Assembly: GCA_001510575.1 (NCBI GenBank)
Contig: LNGK01000010.1
Location: 1,713,111-1,777,110, forward strand
DNA: 64,000 nt
Direction of reading: 5' to 3'
Source: Knoxdaviesia capensis
Taxonomy: Eukaryota; Ascomycota; Sordariomycetes; Microascales; Gondwanamycetaceae
The notes under the pieces are model-generated. The model saw only the letters and a program-made list of their open reading frames with translations. It made no database searches and was not told the origin of the DNA. This document shows, piece by piece, positions 43,239-54,246 of the stretch; position 1 is the first letter of the stretch, and each line of letters starts with the position of its first letter. Both the position numbers and the translations under genes were made by a program.

Positions 43239-46185
43239 TGGAGAGGCAGGTTGTCGTCGGGCTGTTGTGAAGTGTTTGGCTGCAAGGGAAAACACGCGGG
43301 ACGATTTGAAAAGGGGGACCTCCAGATTGAAATACGATAATGGAAAGGGAGGGAAGATGTTTTGATACTTGGAACTGGGCCAGCCAGACTACACAAATGA
43401 ATCCACAACTGAAGCAAAAGTGTGTGTCCGCGATCGATAGCATCGCCCTCGTCATGTGACCACTCTTGTCGTAGCATTATCGTCGTTGCCATTCGACGTC
43501 AACTCATCGCACCTGCCCTCCAAGCACAGGACAGGAGATGAGCACGTGATTCTGCTCGCCACGATCATCTGCATAGACCTTAACAGCACTGCCTCTCAAT
43601 CACAGTACAAGTGGCGATTGGCGCATGTGGTAGCTAAACTTGGGAGTGTGTTTTATTCCCGTATAAACTGGGGATGAAACAGATCATCGTATCTCGTTTG
43701 CAGGTATGTGGTCTCCAACTTCGTGATGAACATGACTCCCCGTAAGTTTACTCGACTCGCGTGCTCACTTTTGCTGACGACGTCCCGAGATATCTTTAGA
43801 ACGTGTTCTGCCTGGTCTCGCTGGTGGGTGAAGGCATAGCCTTATATCTATGGAAGCGGGATGAAGGACATGGCGTGGTCTGGACCAGCGGTGCAATCAT
43901 CTGTCGAGGAATTCTTTTCTGGTCCGAATGAGGGTGAAAGGTTGACGTCGACACGGTTTGCCTTATACGGTCGAACGGGCGGTTCCTATGCTTGATGCGC
44001 AGTCCTAGTGTGCAATTTAAGCTTCCAATTTGATTGACAGGCCAGTACGCCTGACTTATAAGAGCCGAAACGAGGCTATTGTCAAGATAAAAGTGGCGCG
44101 AAGAGGACCCCTGTGGAGATACTCACCAGCGTGGAGAGGTTTATAGTGCAGCAAACGAGAGACATTGCCACAACCCCCCACAGACACGAACAGGAATAGC
44201 AACAGAAAGGCTCCAGAATAAACGGTGGAAGGAAATTGTGTCTCTCGTAGCCCAGGCCCAGAGACAAGAGCAAACGAAACATGTAAAGAGTTGAGGTTGC
44301 GAGAATAGGGCGGAGAGGCAGAACAGCAATAGAATAGCAAGTCACGAGCAGATCAGATGAAATAATTGAATAATGCAGGCGGGCACGCAGTTCTGCAATC
44401 TCTCCAGTGCCGAAAATGGTGGTCTGTGTTTTGTATACACAGCCCATCTGAGGAGAGGAAATTTCGTACGCCTCTTGACGCCTCGGAGCAGGCGTCTCGT
44501 CTCGTCCACTTTCTCGAGGCAGGCAGATTCCGGCTCCCCCACCCTGAGGCCGTCGATGCTGCTTTGCGCATCCAGATCGTGGTTTCTATCCAGGCGAAGA
44601 TCGGGTGGTCCTATGTGTGCCTCGTGTGGGGGGAATAGCCGGTGTCCGGGCTAGATTGTGACGAGCGTTAGGCTCGCTTCGGAAGGCAGAGAGAAGCTTG
44701 CTGTTCACAAGCTATGCCAAAAGAAAGAAAACAGACACAGCATGCCCAGAGGTCCCATCCACACATCTCCTTTTTTTTCAGCTCCAGCCTGTGGGGACCC
44801 TTCACGGCCATCCCTGCAACCCAAAATCACCCGCTCAAGTCCGTTTCTATGGGGCACAGACCCTGTCCCGTCGCCCTGTTAGACACGACTTGCAGTCTCT
44901 CGCGGGTGTTTCGAGCTTATTATTTCGTTACCTACAGAAGAGAGACGTGGGGCAGCGCAAACGCTCGGAATGTCAGTTGTGTTGTCCACAGCGAGGCTGG
45001 GTAGAGGCTATCACGATATCTTGCAATTCGAATATCAGATTGAACATCACAGGGAGAACAAGCCATCGATGAGCCCGACGGTTCCCTTTCTGGCTCTCTG
45101 CCTTTCTCTCTGCCCCGGCCTGTTGTTGGTTTCACGAGCGGGCGCTATATCCCCTATATGAGCAGTGTTACTCCTATCTCCCCTGCTCTGTTCTACTAAG
45201 CGACTAGCGCCCGAGTCGAGCTATCAACTGAAATTATACTTGGCAGCAAGACCATGTCCTCACTCTGGCAGAGCATGGCATTGGACAGATGTTCTATCAA
45301 GGGTAGAGGACGGTGTGGCACACGACTTGCGTTCATCGGTTAGAATCGTCTCCCCAGTGTTGTTGCGGCTGTGATAGAACATGCAAGGCTCATAGTCGTC
45401 GTTTAGCCCAGCTCTCTCCCCATGCCGATCGTGTGTTTTCCGTTCAGCCCGGCATTGGCGAAATTCAGTTCATCCCAGATTTGACAATATCCGGCAAGCG
45501 AGTCTGCCCGGGAGGGTTGATGTAGTGGCACAACGACATCTCTCTCAAGCCTGCACTCAATCGATCATATCTAGCATTCCACATATAGAACATGCATATA
45601 TGATTGAAAAGTCTATAAGTGAGCGTCGTTCCTAGACATGCTCATGGATTTTTATGTGTCAGCCAACTCTTGTTCGTCTAACCCCCTTCTCCGTCCAAAA
45701 GGTTGCGTACCAATTGAGTCCGCCAGCGCAAAGGGTGGCAAGGAATATGCGGCGAGGCAGAAGGCGACTGAAGCGGCCCGCCTGAAGAGACGGCAGAATT
45801 GATTCGATGCCGGCCTCCAGCCTGATTCGCCCAAGACCAAGTACCACCGCCCCGCACCACGTCGCCGTTCGGGTGATTATGGCGGCGGTGGGGGTAGCTC
45901 GTCGTATGACTAGGTCTCCGTGGACGCTCTTCACACAGGCCGTAGCTCAGACTCTGACACCATTTCCCCCCAGCTGTTTGCACGATTGTCTGTTTCCACT
46001 GCACTCTGCACTTATGTATGCATACCCTAACCCTAACACGACTATTCTGTGGCTGAATTTGTGGCGCAGAACCACCCAGAGGAAGGGAGATGGTTCCGAC
46101 GGGAAGCTTGAACCCAAAACTGGACCGAGATAAGTAGGCAAGGCGGTTTTGCTTCCCGGTTGCTAAACAGAATCCCGCCAGCATA
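43239..46185. other. Intergenic region, no supported gene
   Basis: 2.9 kb of unique-looking sequence between the DUF2417 gene and the retrotransposon. Open frames are short and overlapping. A telomere-like TACCCTAACCCTAACA lies at 46023-46038, about 150 bp from the insertion site. CA and TG dinucleotides are common here, in sharp contrast to the element that follows. Confidence 0.55.
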
Positions 46186-46190
46186 GATTC
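46186..46190. repeat. Target site duplication, left copy (GATTC)
   Basis: GATTC immediately precedes the left LTR and is repeated at 51836-51840 immediately after the right LTR. Five bp is the usual duplication length for copia elements. Confidence 0.85.
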
Positions 46191-46466
46191 TGTTAAATAT
46201 TGGATTAATTCATGTTATATTATCCTTTATACAGCCGGAAGTTCATGATAAAGAATAAGGCTGCGATGAATAGCCTAGGGAATAATGATAGATGTAATAT
46301 GGATTTATGAAGAGCCTAGTATAGAAGGGAAGCCTTAGAAGGCATTAGGGATCTAGATAGGAGGAAGCCTAGATCCTATAGGGGATAAGAAGGAAGCTTT
46401 CCCCCTATCTATTCTAGTATAGTATTTCATAGCTATTAACTACTTATCTTATTTTTTACCCCCTAC
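46191..46466 (+). repeat. Left LTR, visible part
   Basis: Starts TGTTAAATATT. The 276 visible bp align without gaps to 51493-51768 of the right LTR. The remaining 67 bp expected from the right LTR fall in the N-gap. Unlike the interior it keeps many TG and CA dinucleotides. Confidence 0.9.
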
Positions 46467-46589
46467 NNNNNNNNNNNNNNNNNNNNNNNNNNNNNNNNNN
46501 NNNNNNNNNNNNNNNNNNNNNNNNNNNNNNNNNNNNNNNNNNNNNNNNNNNNNNNNNNNNNNNNNNNNNNNNNNNNNNNNNNNNNNNNN
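46467..46589. other. Assembly gap (123 N)
   Basis: The run of Ns begins where the left LTR is still incomplete and ends at a run of 15 Cs (46590-46604). It should hide the last part of the left LTR and the tRNA primer-binding site. The gap length may be nominal. Confidence 0.95.
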
Positions 46590-47931
46590 CCCCCCCCCCC
46601 CCCCTTAACCTACCTATTGATCCTACGGGAACCGAGAAAACTTCCGTAGTCCCTCCCCCCCCTTATTTTTAGATCCTAGAAGCCGTTTAATTCCTATAGC
46701 ACTCTGATTTTTTACGTTCTAATAGAACGAGTTTTAGTAACTAATTCTACCCCCCTTCCCCTACCGAGTTAGCCTTACTATTTACGATATTATATAACGA
46801 TCGATATCCCTAACTAAGTCCTCGACTTCGAGGTAGAAGAGAGCTAAGCTTCTAGCTAATATCTACGAGGCTACCCTAGAACCTGAGGGAGAGACTCCTA
46901 TATATATACCCGATACCCGTACCGTCTACTATCCTCCCCTCCCCTAGGTATAGTTTATAGAAGTAATAACCGAGATAGTTACTAAGAACTTAAGGGAAAT
47001 TAAGAAAGATAGCGATAGGAAGTAGAACTAAATCGTGGATTTAGAGCGGTAGTAAGTATTAATTAAGAAGATCTTAGAGATATAAGATAAGGTTTTATAG
47101 ATAACCTAAGAGAACGAACGATAACGTAGATCCTCTTTCCGATAGTAAGAATACTAATCGGAAAACGAAGATAACGATAACTTAGACGAAGATAGGAACT
47201 ATAGACGTTTAGCTACGAAGGTTAAAATAAAAGAGCTTAAGAACTACGCTATCCTTATTAATAAGACCCTAAAGCTAGCTAATACTTTAGAATAGTTATA
47301 GTAGTTTAAAGAATTCGAGACTACCTTAAGCGCGCTAGGTATTACTATCGAATAACTCTAAGACCTCTAACCCCTAGTAAGCGCGTATATAGTACGTATA
47401 ATAAAGGAATCGATCGCCCCCGAGATTTCCTCTATATTTAAGGATAAGGTAAATACTTATACCTTATTTAAATCGTTAAAGTAGAATTTCTAAGTAACTA
47501 GGGAGTTATAGATTAAAAATATTATAGTAGTTTTTAATTTCTAAACCGAACCGAGAGAGGGAGTATATTAAATCCTAAATCGATTCGTCTCTATAGTATA
47601 TAAGGTAAGACTAGAAGGGCTCGTAATCCTAACTATCTTAACTATAACGGGCGCTTACTATTATATTACCGCCCGCTACCTTAAACTTAATAGAGACCTC
47701 TACGCTATCCTAAAGAGTTTTAATAAAGATATCGACGATAAGGCTACCTTTATTATAGCTATATCTAAATATATAGCCGAGAATATAAACCGCGTTACGC
47801 GCTAGTAGTAATCTAGATATCCTCTTAATTAGAAGAAGGATAATAGCGTAAAGAAACCCGATTATTATACCCCCCCCTCCCCTAAGCCTACCGCTAGTAG
47901 TATCCCTATCTAGAAGAAAAGTAATATTTAA

Positions 47932-47973
47932 TACTATTAGTACGGCTTAAAAGGTTATATTATAAGTAAGTAT
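47932..47973 (+). pseudogene. Gag zinc-knuckle remnant (copia)
   Basis: The spacing of a C-x2-C-x4-H-x4-C knuckle is preserved, but all four ligand positions now read tyrosine codons (TAC, TAC, TAT, TAT), each one RIP-type transition away from Cys or His. A TAG stop sits between the first two. Confidence 0.7.
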
Positions 47974-48829
47974 TAAGCGAAAGCGAATAGTAAAGAGAAG
48001 ACTTATAAGCTAGGAGCCGTAAATACTATAACTTCTACTAAGAAGCCTACCGAGGGTAAAGGTAATAAGCCTCCGAAGGACGCTAAGCTAGAGGAGTTAA
48101 CTACCCTCTATAGTACTACCTATACCGCTATAAACTAATAACCCTTTAAACCCTACCCCGTATACTATATCTATACGAATTAGATCTATAATATAGGTTT
48201 AGATTCCTATATTTTAAACGACCTATCTTAGTTTAAGCGAGGATCCCTAAAGACTTTTATTAATTCGATTAAATTAAGGAGCGGATTATCGGGAGTTCGA
48301 TATATTAGAACTATTTAACTCTAGATAAAGGACGGATCTAACTTTAGGATTACTAATATCTAGTATTACCTTACCTTTCCTATTAACGTTATCTCCGGAA
48401 TTATTTAGTATAAGAAGGGGTACGTTCTAATAGTAGACTAGCTAATAATTAAAGATAAGGTTATTACTATTATCTTTCTAATAAAAAGAGGCTTTACGCT
48501 AGAAATAAAGGAAGGCCCTAAGGCCTATATAACTATAGACGAGGTTCCTCGCGAGGAAGGCTATACCCTATATACCGAAGTTAACGGTACCGTATACGCT
48601 AACGTATCCCTACGTACGCTTTTAGAGAGCGAGGCTCTTATATACTAACGCCTCTACTACCCTAGAAGGGTAGCTATATCCTAAATAGTTAAGGCGGTTA
48701 TTAGTTCTTTAGTTAAGAAGGTAACTAGACTTATCGAGCCTTATAGCGCCTACGAGTTTAAAAAGATAACGTCTTTTAAACTACTAGACTCTAAAGTACC
48801 CTTTAAGGTACCCGGGGAGGTTATCTATA

Positions 48830-49330
48830 TAGATATAAGTACTATATAACTAGTATCTACGAGCGGGAATAGCTACTTCTTATTAGTATATAATAAGGCG
48901 ATAAACTAACGATCGGTTTATATAACGGCCTAGAAGAGTAATATACTTATATATATCTAGAAGACCGTTAAGAGATAGGCGCTAGAGCTAAGCCGGAAGC
49001 CTAAGAAGCTCTATAGCGATAACGGTACCGACGTTAGTACTAAGAAGCTAGCTACTTACTATAACGAGTAGGGAATCGAGTATATAATATCGCCTCTATA
49101 CTACCTAGCTAAGAATAGGCGTATCGAGCGTAATATCTATAAGGTCTTATAGAAGACTAAAGTAACCGTTATTACTAAGAGTATCCCGCTAGAGCTATAG
49201 GATAAGATTATAACCGTGGTAGTTTATATACTTAATCGGACGGTTATCTCTAGGAGCTTTAATACGTTAATCGGCGCCTTTTAGAAGGCTTACGGGATAT
49301 ACGAGAAGGTTAATATATTATACCTTCGAA
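48830..49330 (+). pseudogene. Integrase core remnant (copia)
   Basis: Translated in pieces, the region near 49100-49145 gives LAKNRRIERNIYKVL, corresponding to the conserved N-G-x-x-E-R block of copia integrases. Many TAG/TAA stops interrupt the frame. Boundaries are approximate. Confidence 0.65.
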
Positions 49331-49642
49331 TACTAAGTTCTAAATATATCATATATATAAACCCCCTCTAGCGATAGAAGATATTAAGCGTTAAATTCGA
49401 TAGCTAAAATACTAAGCTAGCACCTACGGGCGTAGAAGGTATCTTAGTTAGATACTAAGGCCGCTATCTTTATAGAGTATAGATTCTAGAATTCGGATAG
49501 GTATATATTATTAAGGATATCCGGTTTTAGGAACGTATCTATAAGCTTTTATATAGAAAATACGTTTAATCTTACCCTCTAGGAGCGCTACGTTAGTTAA
49601 AAGCTAGCGCTATTACTAGTAGTAGTATCCCTAAGAAGGGGA

Positions 49643-49696
49643 TATCTAGCGTATCGGAGCTATCTAGCGTACCGGAGCTATCTAGGGTATCGGAGC
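49643..49696 (+). repeat. Three tandem 18-bp units inside pol
   Basis: Units TATCTAGCGTATCGGAGC, TATCTAGCGTACCGGAGC and TATCTAGGGTATCGGAGC follow one another exactly. The length is a multiple of three, so the array kept the pol frame, in the linker between integrase and reverse transcriptase. Confidence 0.85.
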
Positions 49697-50079
49697 TAAC
49701 GGCCGTATTAGAACCGTCTAATACGTAGAACTTATTAGACGACGAAGAAGTTACGACTACGAATCCTCTTATTACTAACGAGAGCCGCTCGAGACTAGAT
49801 AAACTCGAAGACCTTAACGAATTAGCTAGTAACTAACTACTAGGAAGTACTTTTATAGTAGTATCCGATTTAATTTACCTACGTAATACTAACGAAGTTT
49901 TAAAGCGTAACCCTTAGCGAGATTAGAAAGCTATAAGAACCTAGATAGAAGCTATTAGGATTAAATTTTAGAAGGTTATTAAGATAAAGATTTTTAAGGT
50001 AATATAAAGAAAGCCTCCGAAGAAACCGATTACTACGAAGCTCGCCTTTTAATAGAAGACTAACGCGGAGGGTAACGAA

Positions 50080-50600
50080 ACTAAGAAGAAAGTAAGATAG
50101 TACGCTCGAGGCTTTTAATAACGAGAAGGCGTCGACTTCTACGAAACGTTCGTATCGACCGCGACCCTAGATACGTAGAGGATCCTATTAACCCTCGTAG
50201 TTAAGATGAGAGCTACCTTATAGTAGATAGATATAGTCTTTACTTACTTATAAGGAGAGCTTAAGGAAACGATCTATATTATCCCTAAGCCTATAATATA
50301 TAAGTACTTAGATAAATATCCCGAGGAGGCCTTAAAGGTTAGATAGAAGTTAAGAAGCGCTTAGTAGTATTTTATTCTATTAAAACTACTATATAAACTA
50401 AAGTAGTTAAGAAAATAGTAGTAGATTCGCCTCTAAGAGGTACTTATAATAATTAGATTTAAGCCTTTATAAGCTAACGACGTAACCTATTATAACCCCT
50501 AGACCTAAGTAGTTATCTCTTCTTATATTAACGACCTATTAATCCTTTCCCCTAATAAATCTATAGCCGATTAATTTAAGAAAGACCTAGTAAGTATCCT
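50080..50600 (+). pseudogene. Reverse transcriptase remnant (copia, RVT_2)
   Basis: Fragments such as REGVDFYETFVS (near 50120-50160) and IDIVFTYL match the copia RT finger and palm region. The active-site box at 50524-50535 now reads Y-I-N-D, where Y-x-D-D is expected; the Asp to Asn change is a single G-to-A transition. Several TAA/TAG stops interrupt the frame. Confidence 0.8.
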
Positions 50601-51009
50601 AATCTCTAAGTACTAGGGAGAGCCTGAATAGCTCCTAGGAATAGCTATTAAGATCGAGAACGATAGTATCTTAATTAGCTAGGATACCTATATTAGAGAT
50701 ATACTAAAGGAGTTCTAGCTTTTAAATTACTAAACCGTAACTACGTTAATAGAGCTAGTTACCTTTTTACCCCCTAAGTATAAAGATATATAACCTACCG
50801 ATTAAGGCTTATACTATCGAATAATAAGAAAGCTCTTATACTTTATAAGAAAGACCCGACCTAACGTAGCTTACGCTATATATTAGTATACGCGTTTCTC
50901 TTACGACCTACGAATTATATACGTTAAGGGCCTAAAGCGTATACTACGGTACCTTACTAGATACGCTTAGAAGGGGATTACCTACTAACGGAGTCCTATA
51001 GTATAAGAT

Positions 51010-51220
51010 TAGATACTAAACGCCTAAGCCGATACCTCGTATAGTAATACTAAAGACGCCGAATTTAAATTAACTACCGGCTACGTTATTATACTTAATA
51101 ATAACCCTATTAGCTAGTATAGTAAACGGTAGAGGCGGACTACCGACTCTTCTACCGAAGCCGAGATCTACGCGCTACGAGAGACTATATACTACCTAGT
51201 ATAGCTTTAATATTTACTAA
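51010..51220 (+). pseudogene. RNase H remnant (copia)
   Basis: Fragments DTSYSNTKDAEF and SSTEAEIYALRE (the latter at about 51148-51183) match the copia RNase H domain, which lies last in pol. Stops interrupt the frame. Confidence 0.75.
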
Positions 51221-51483
51221 CCGAGCTTAACTTTTATATTAGGAATATTATCCTCTAGGAGGATAATACCGCTACTATTACTACCGTTACGAAACCTACT
51301 TACTATCTAAACCTAAAACACGTTAGTACGCCTCTTTACTTTACTATCGACTAAGTACGAGAACTTAATATTAGAGTATAATACGTGCCTATAGTAGAAT
51401 AATTAGCGGACGTATTAACTAAGCTATTAAGAAGAGTATTATTTAAGAGGTACGCGGGACTACTAGTATATAACGTTCCGACT

Positions 51484-51492
51484 AAGAAGGGG
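51484..51492 (+). other. Polypurine tract
   Basis: AAGAAGGGG directly abuts the start of the right LTR, the position of the plus-strand primer in LTR retrotransposons. Confidence 0.75.
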
Positions 51493-51835
51493 TATTAAAT
51501 ATTAAATTAATTTATATTATATTATCCTTTATATAGCCGGAAGTTTATAATAAAGAATAAGGCTACGATAAATAGCCTAGGGAATAATAATAGATATAAT
51601 ATAGATTTACGAAGAGCCTAGTATAGAAGGGAAGCCTTAGAAGGTATTAGGGATCTAGACGGGAGGAAGCCTAGATCCTATAGGGGATAAGAAGGAAGCT
51701 TTCCCCCTATCTATTCTAGCATAGTATTTCATAGCTATTAACTACTTATCTTATTTTTTACCCCCTACCTTTGTGAATGGTATTAACTACAAAGTTACGC
51801 TTCCAATTCTAACCGCCTTTCCTATATTTCCAACA
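51493..51835 (+). repeat. Right LTR, 343 bp
   Basis: Begins TATTAAAT (TG changed to TA) and ends CCAACA. Its first half carries many RIP-type transitions relative to the left LTR. Its last about 70 bp (51769-51835) keep TG and CA dinucleotides. Confidence 0.88.
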
Positions 51836-51840
51836 GATTC
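51836..51840. repeat. Target site duplication, right copy (GATTC)
   Basis: Matches the left copy at 46186-46190 exactly. Confidence 0.85.
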
Positions 51841-54246
51841 AGTCTCCAAAGCTACGTGGAAGATCTAACCCCGAGTGTGTACGACTGCCGAGGCTTTTTA
51901 GCCTGTATCTGTATGGAGACGTGAAGCCTCTCCTGTGCTGTGCTGCCCCCACTGGTTGGGCTAAAAACGGGGGAAAGCGAATGGTGCTTCTCGAGAATTA
52001 AAAGTGCATAGCCGAGTGTCTTGACGGTCTAAATAAAGTATAGTGGCTTGTATGTCGAGTGCAGATGGACCGACTAGACACGGCCAGCTGTCCTGTCTAC
52101 ATCAATTAACTCGGACTCGTCCTGGTCCAGTTTCATCGAAACTAAGTGGCTTGTGATGCTGCCATTTTGTGGCTTGTGTGTGTGTGTTTCTGTGCCGTTA
52201 CCTAGGGTCAGTTATCAGTGATATATTTTTAATTTTTGGCTTTTATCTTTTGTGGGTGCATCTAGTCAGGTACCAAATCGGGCGGCAACAGCGGCATACA
52301 AAGGAGCAAATAGCAGCCTTTTGCTAGTAGCTAGAGGCCGAATTTCCAGGTGATTACAGCGCTTCGTTTAGCGCCTAGCCCTGCTTTCATTCCCCAGCTG
52401 TACGCCAGACACCGCCTGTGGTATTTTTATTCGGTTGTCTTTTTCTTTTCTCGCCCTCTTTTTCTCCAAGCGCAAGGCTTTTTTTCAGCCACACTTGTCA
52501 ATATTTGGTCCCCTCTCACAGTCCAGCTAATCTCTTCCCCCATTTTCAGGTTTCTCCCTGTCATCTCAAACATCTCCGCCTTGGAACCTCCTCTCACCTG
52601 TTGTCTTTTTTTCCCCCTTCCGACCCAGCTCTTTGACGGGTTTCCCTCTTGTCATTTCCTCCCGTGCTTCGATTAATTATCCTCCCTCACGTCAATATTC
52701 GTCGTTATTGACGCCTCCCCCTCCTCTCGCGATATCTCTCTCCCTACGTCTCTCACTCTCACACTCTCAACCTCACTCTCGCTCTCTCTTGTGTTCCTTT
52801 ATCCCCTCCTCCTTCTCCTCAGCCTCTTTTCTCCTCCATCACTTCCTACGGCTATTCTCACCCCTCAACTCTTCCCTCTGCCTCCTGGGCATTCTCGATC
52901 TCGCTACAATCACCTCCCTACCCACCTTATCTCCTCCTATACGCACGCTCAGCCTTCCTCAGCCTATCGACAACTCTTCTCGTGTTCGAGATTCAACTCT
53001 TGACCTGCGCCTTTCGACCACCACCGGCGCCCCCACCTCAAAACAACCCCTCGAACGACCGGCCATCCCACGGAGTGTTATCTACCGAGATACAGTCATT
53101 CTGGTTCGTCGATTCACTTTGTTTCTCTTCCTGCAGCATTGCATTGTCCCCTTTCATAGTGTTTCCTCTCTCCTCGCATGTAGTAATAGACTCGGGGCTT
53201 GATTTGGGTGTCGTTGCTGTACTGTTGTTCTGGCCCATCACCAAGAACTCTTTCCCAAGCCTCCTTCATCAGGCTTGGCCACGCACCAACTTTATCCATC
53301 GCCACCCAAACGGCCTTAGACTTGGTTATCTTCAATGCCCTGACGCTCTGGCTTGACGTTCTTCACGCGACGTCGTTCCGTTGCCCGCCCCCGTCTGTCA
53401 TCGCCTCATTGGCTTGCCCTGATGCCCTTATCCTTCCCCCTTCATGTGTCTCGAAATAGAACAACCACGTTGTGTCTCTCTCCCTGTTGCATAGACGTAT
53501 CTACTAGTCCAGTCCTCCAGTCTAGCTCCCACTCCTTGTTTTCATTCTCTATATCTCATATCGTCGTATTGTCTCTTCTTCCTCCTCTCTCCGCCTCTTC
53601 TCCGTGTATCTCTTGCTCGGGCCTTTCATTCTATCCATACCACCGCCTCGTTTGAAAGTTCACCGACACTAATTTTACCGACGCCCTAAGCGTTTACTTC
53701 CACACCCACAGAGTATCTCTCGCCGTTGATTGACTTCCGTTTGTCGTTCACCTCGACGTATCCTCGATCCTCCCTAATTCCAAACAATCGCCGACCCCTT
53801 GCTCCTTCGCCAACACGTATCGAGCCCACACCTTCTGGAACGTCAACACTCTGTCCTTTTCTTTGCAAAGCGCCAGCCATCGTCTCGTCGTTTGTTGTTT
53901 GTTCGTTTCCTAAGTACGACATTCTGCAGAGATTCTGCGGCCATTCGAATACCCGTTGTCTTTGGATCTGCCTGATGTTTGACCGCGACGGTGCTTTCCG
54001 TCAACCGTTGTTTACGTCCGTCCCATTGTAACCGAACAACGACTATTTCGATTTGTTCTGCTGGTCTTTTCTTCCTCCTGTCGAGACTTGATATTTTCCC
54101 CCTTTCACTCTCTCCCAACCTCACACTTTCAACCGTCGAAAGCTGAAGCCGGTTATCAGCTCAACACCGTCACCCTTCTGCTCAAATCTTGTTTCGTCCT
54201 CATACTTGGCGCACCCCTTGTCTGTCGCGAAGCTTGGCGGTCAGCG
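51841..54246 (+). promoter_or_regulatory. Long pyrimidine-rich promoter and leader of the LIM-RhoGAP gene
   Basis: 2.4 kb upstream of the RhoGAP start codon. From about 52440 it becomes strongly C/T-rich on the + strand (dense near 52640-52870 and 53520-53610) and contains several upstream ATGs with short frames. None shows a recognisable domain. A long leader with uORFs is likely; introns within it cannot be excluded. Confidence 0.55.

Larger units (their letters stand above)
46191..51835 (+). mobile_element. Ty1/copia-type LTR retrotransposon, inactivated by RIP
   Basis: A complete insertion with LTRs on both sides, a TG...CA terminus pair and a 5-bp target duplication. The interior is AT-rich, and CpA and TpG are almost absent, while CpG is common. 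That is the signature of C-to-T RIP at CpA on both strands. Reading the + strand, gag zinc-knuckle, integrase, reverse transcriptase and RNase H regions follow in copia order (integrase before RT). Each is littered with TAG/TAA stops of the kind made from TGG, CAG and CAA, and with Cys/His to Tyr changes. No frame is intact, so the element cannot move by itself. One N-gap interrupts it just inside the left LTR. Confidence 0.95.
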
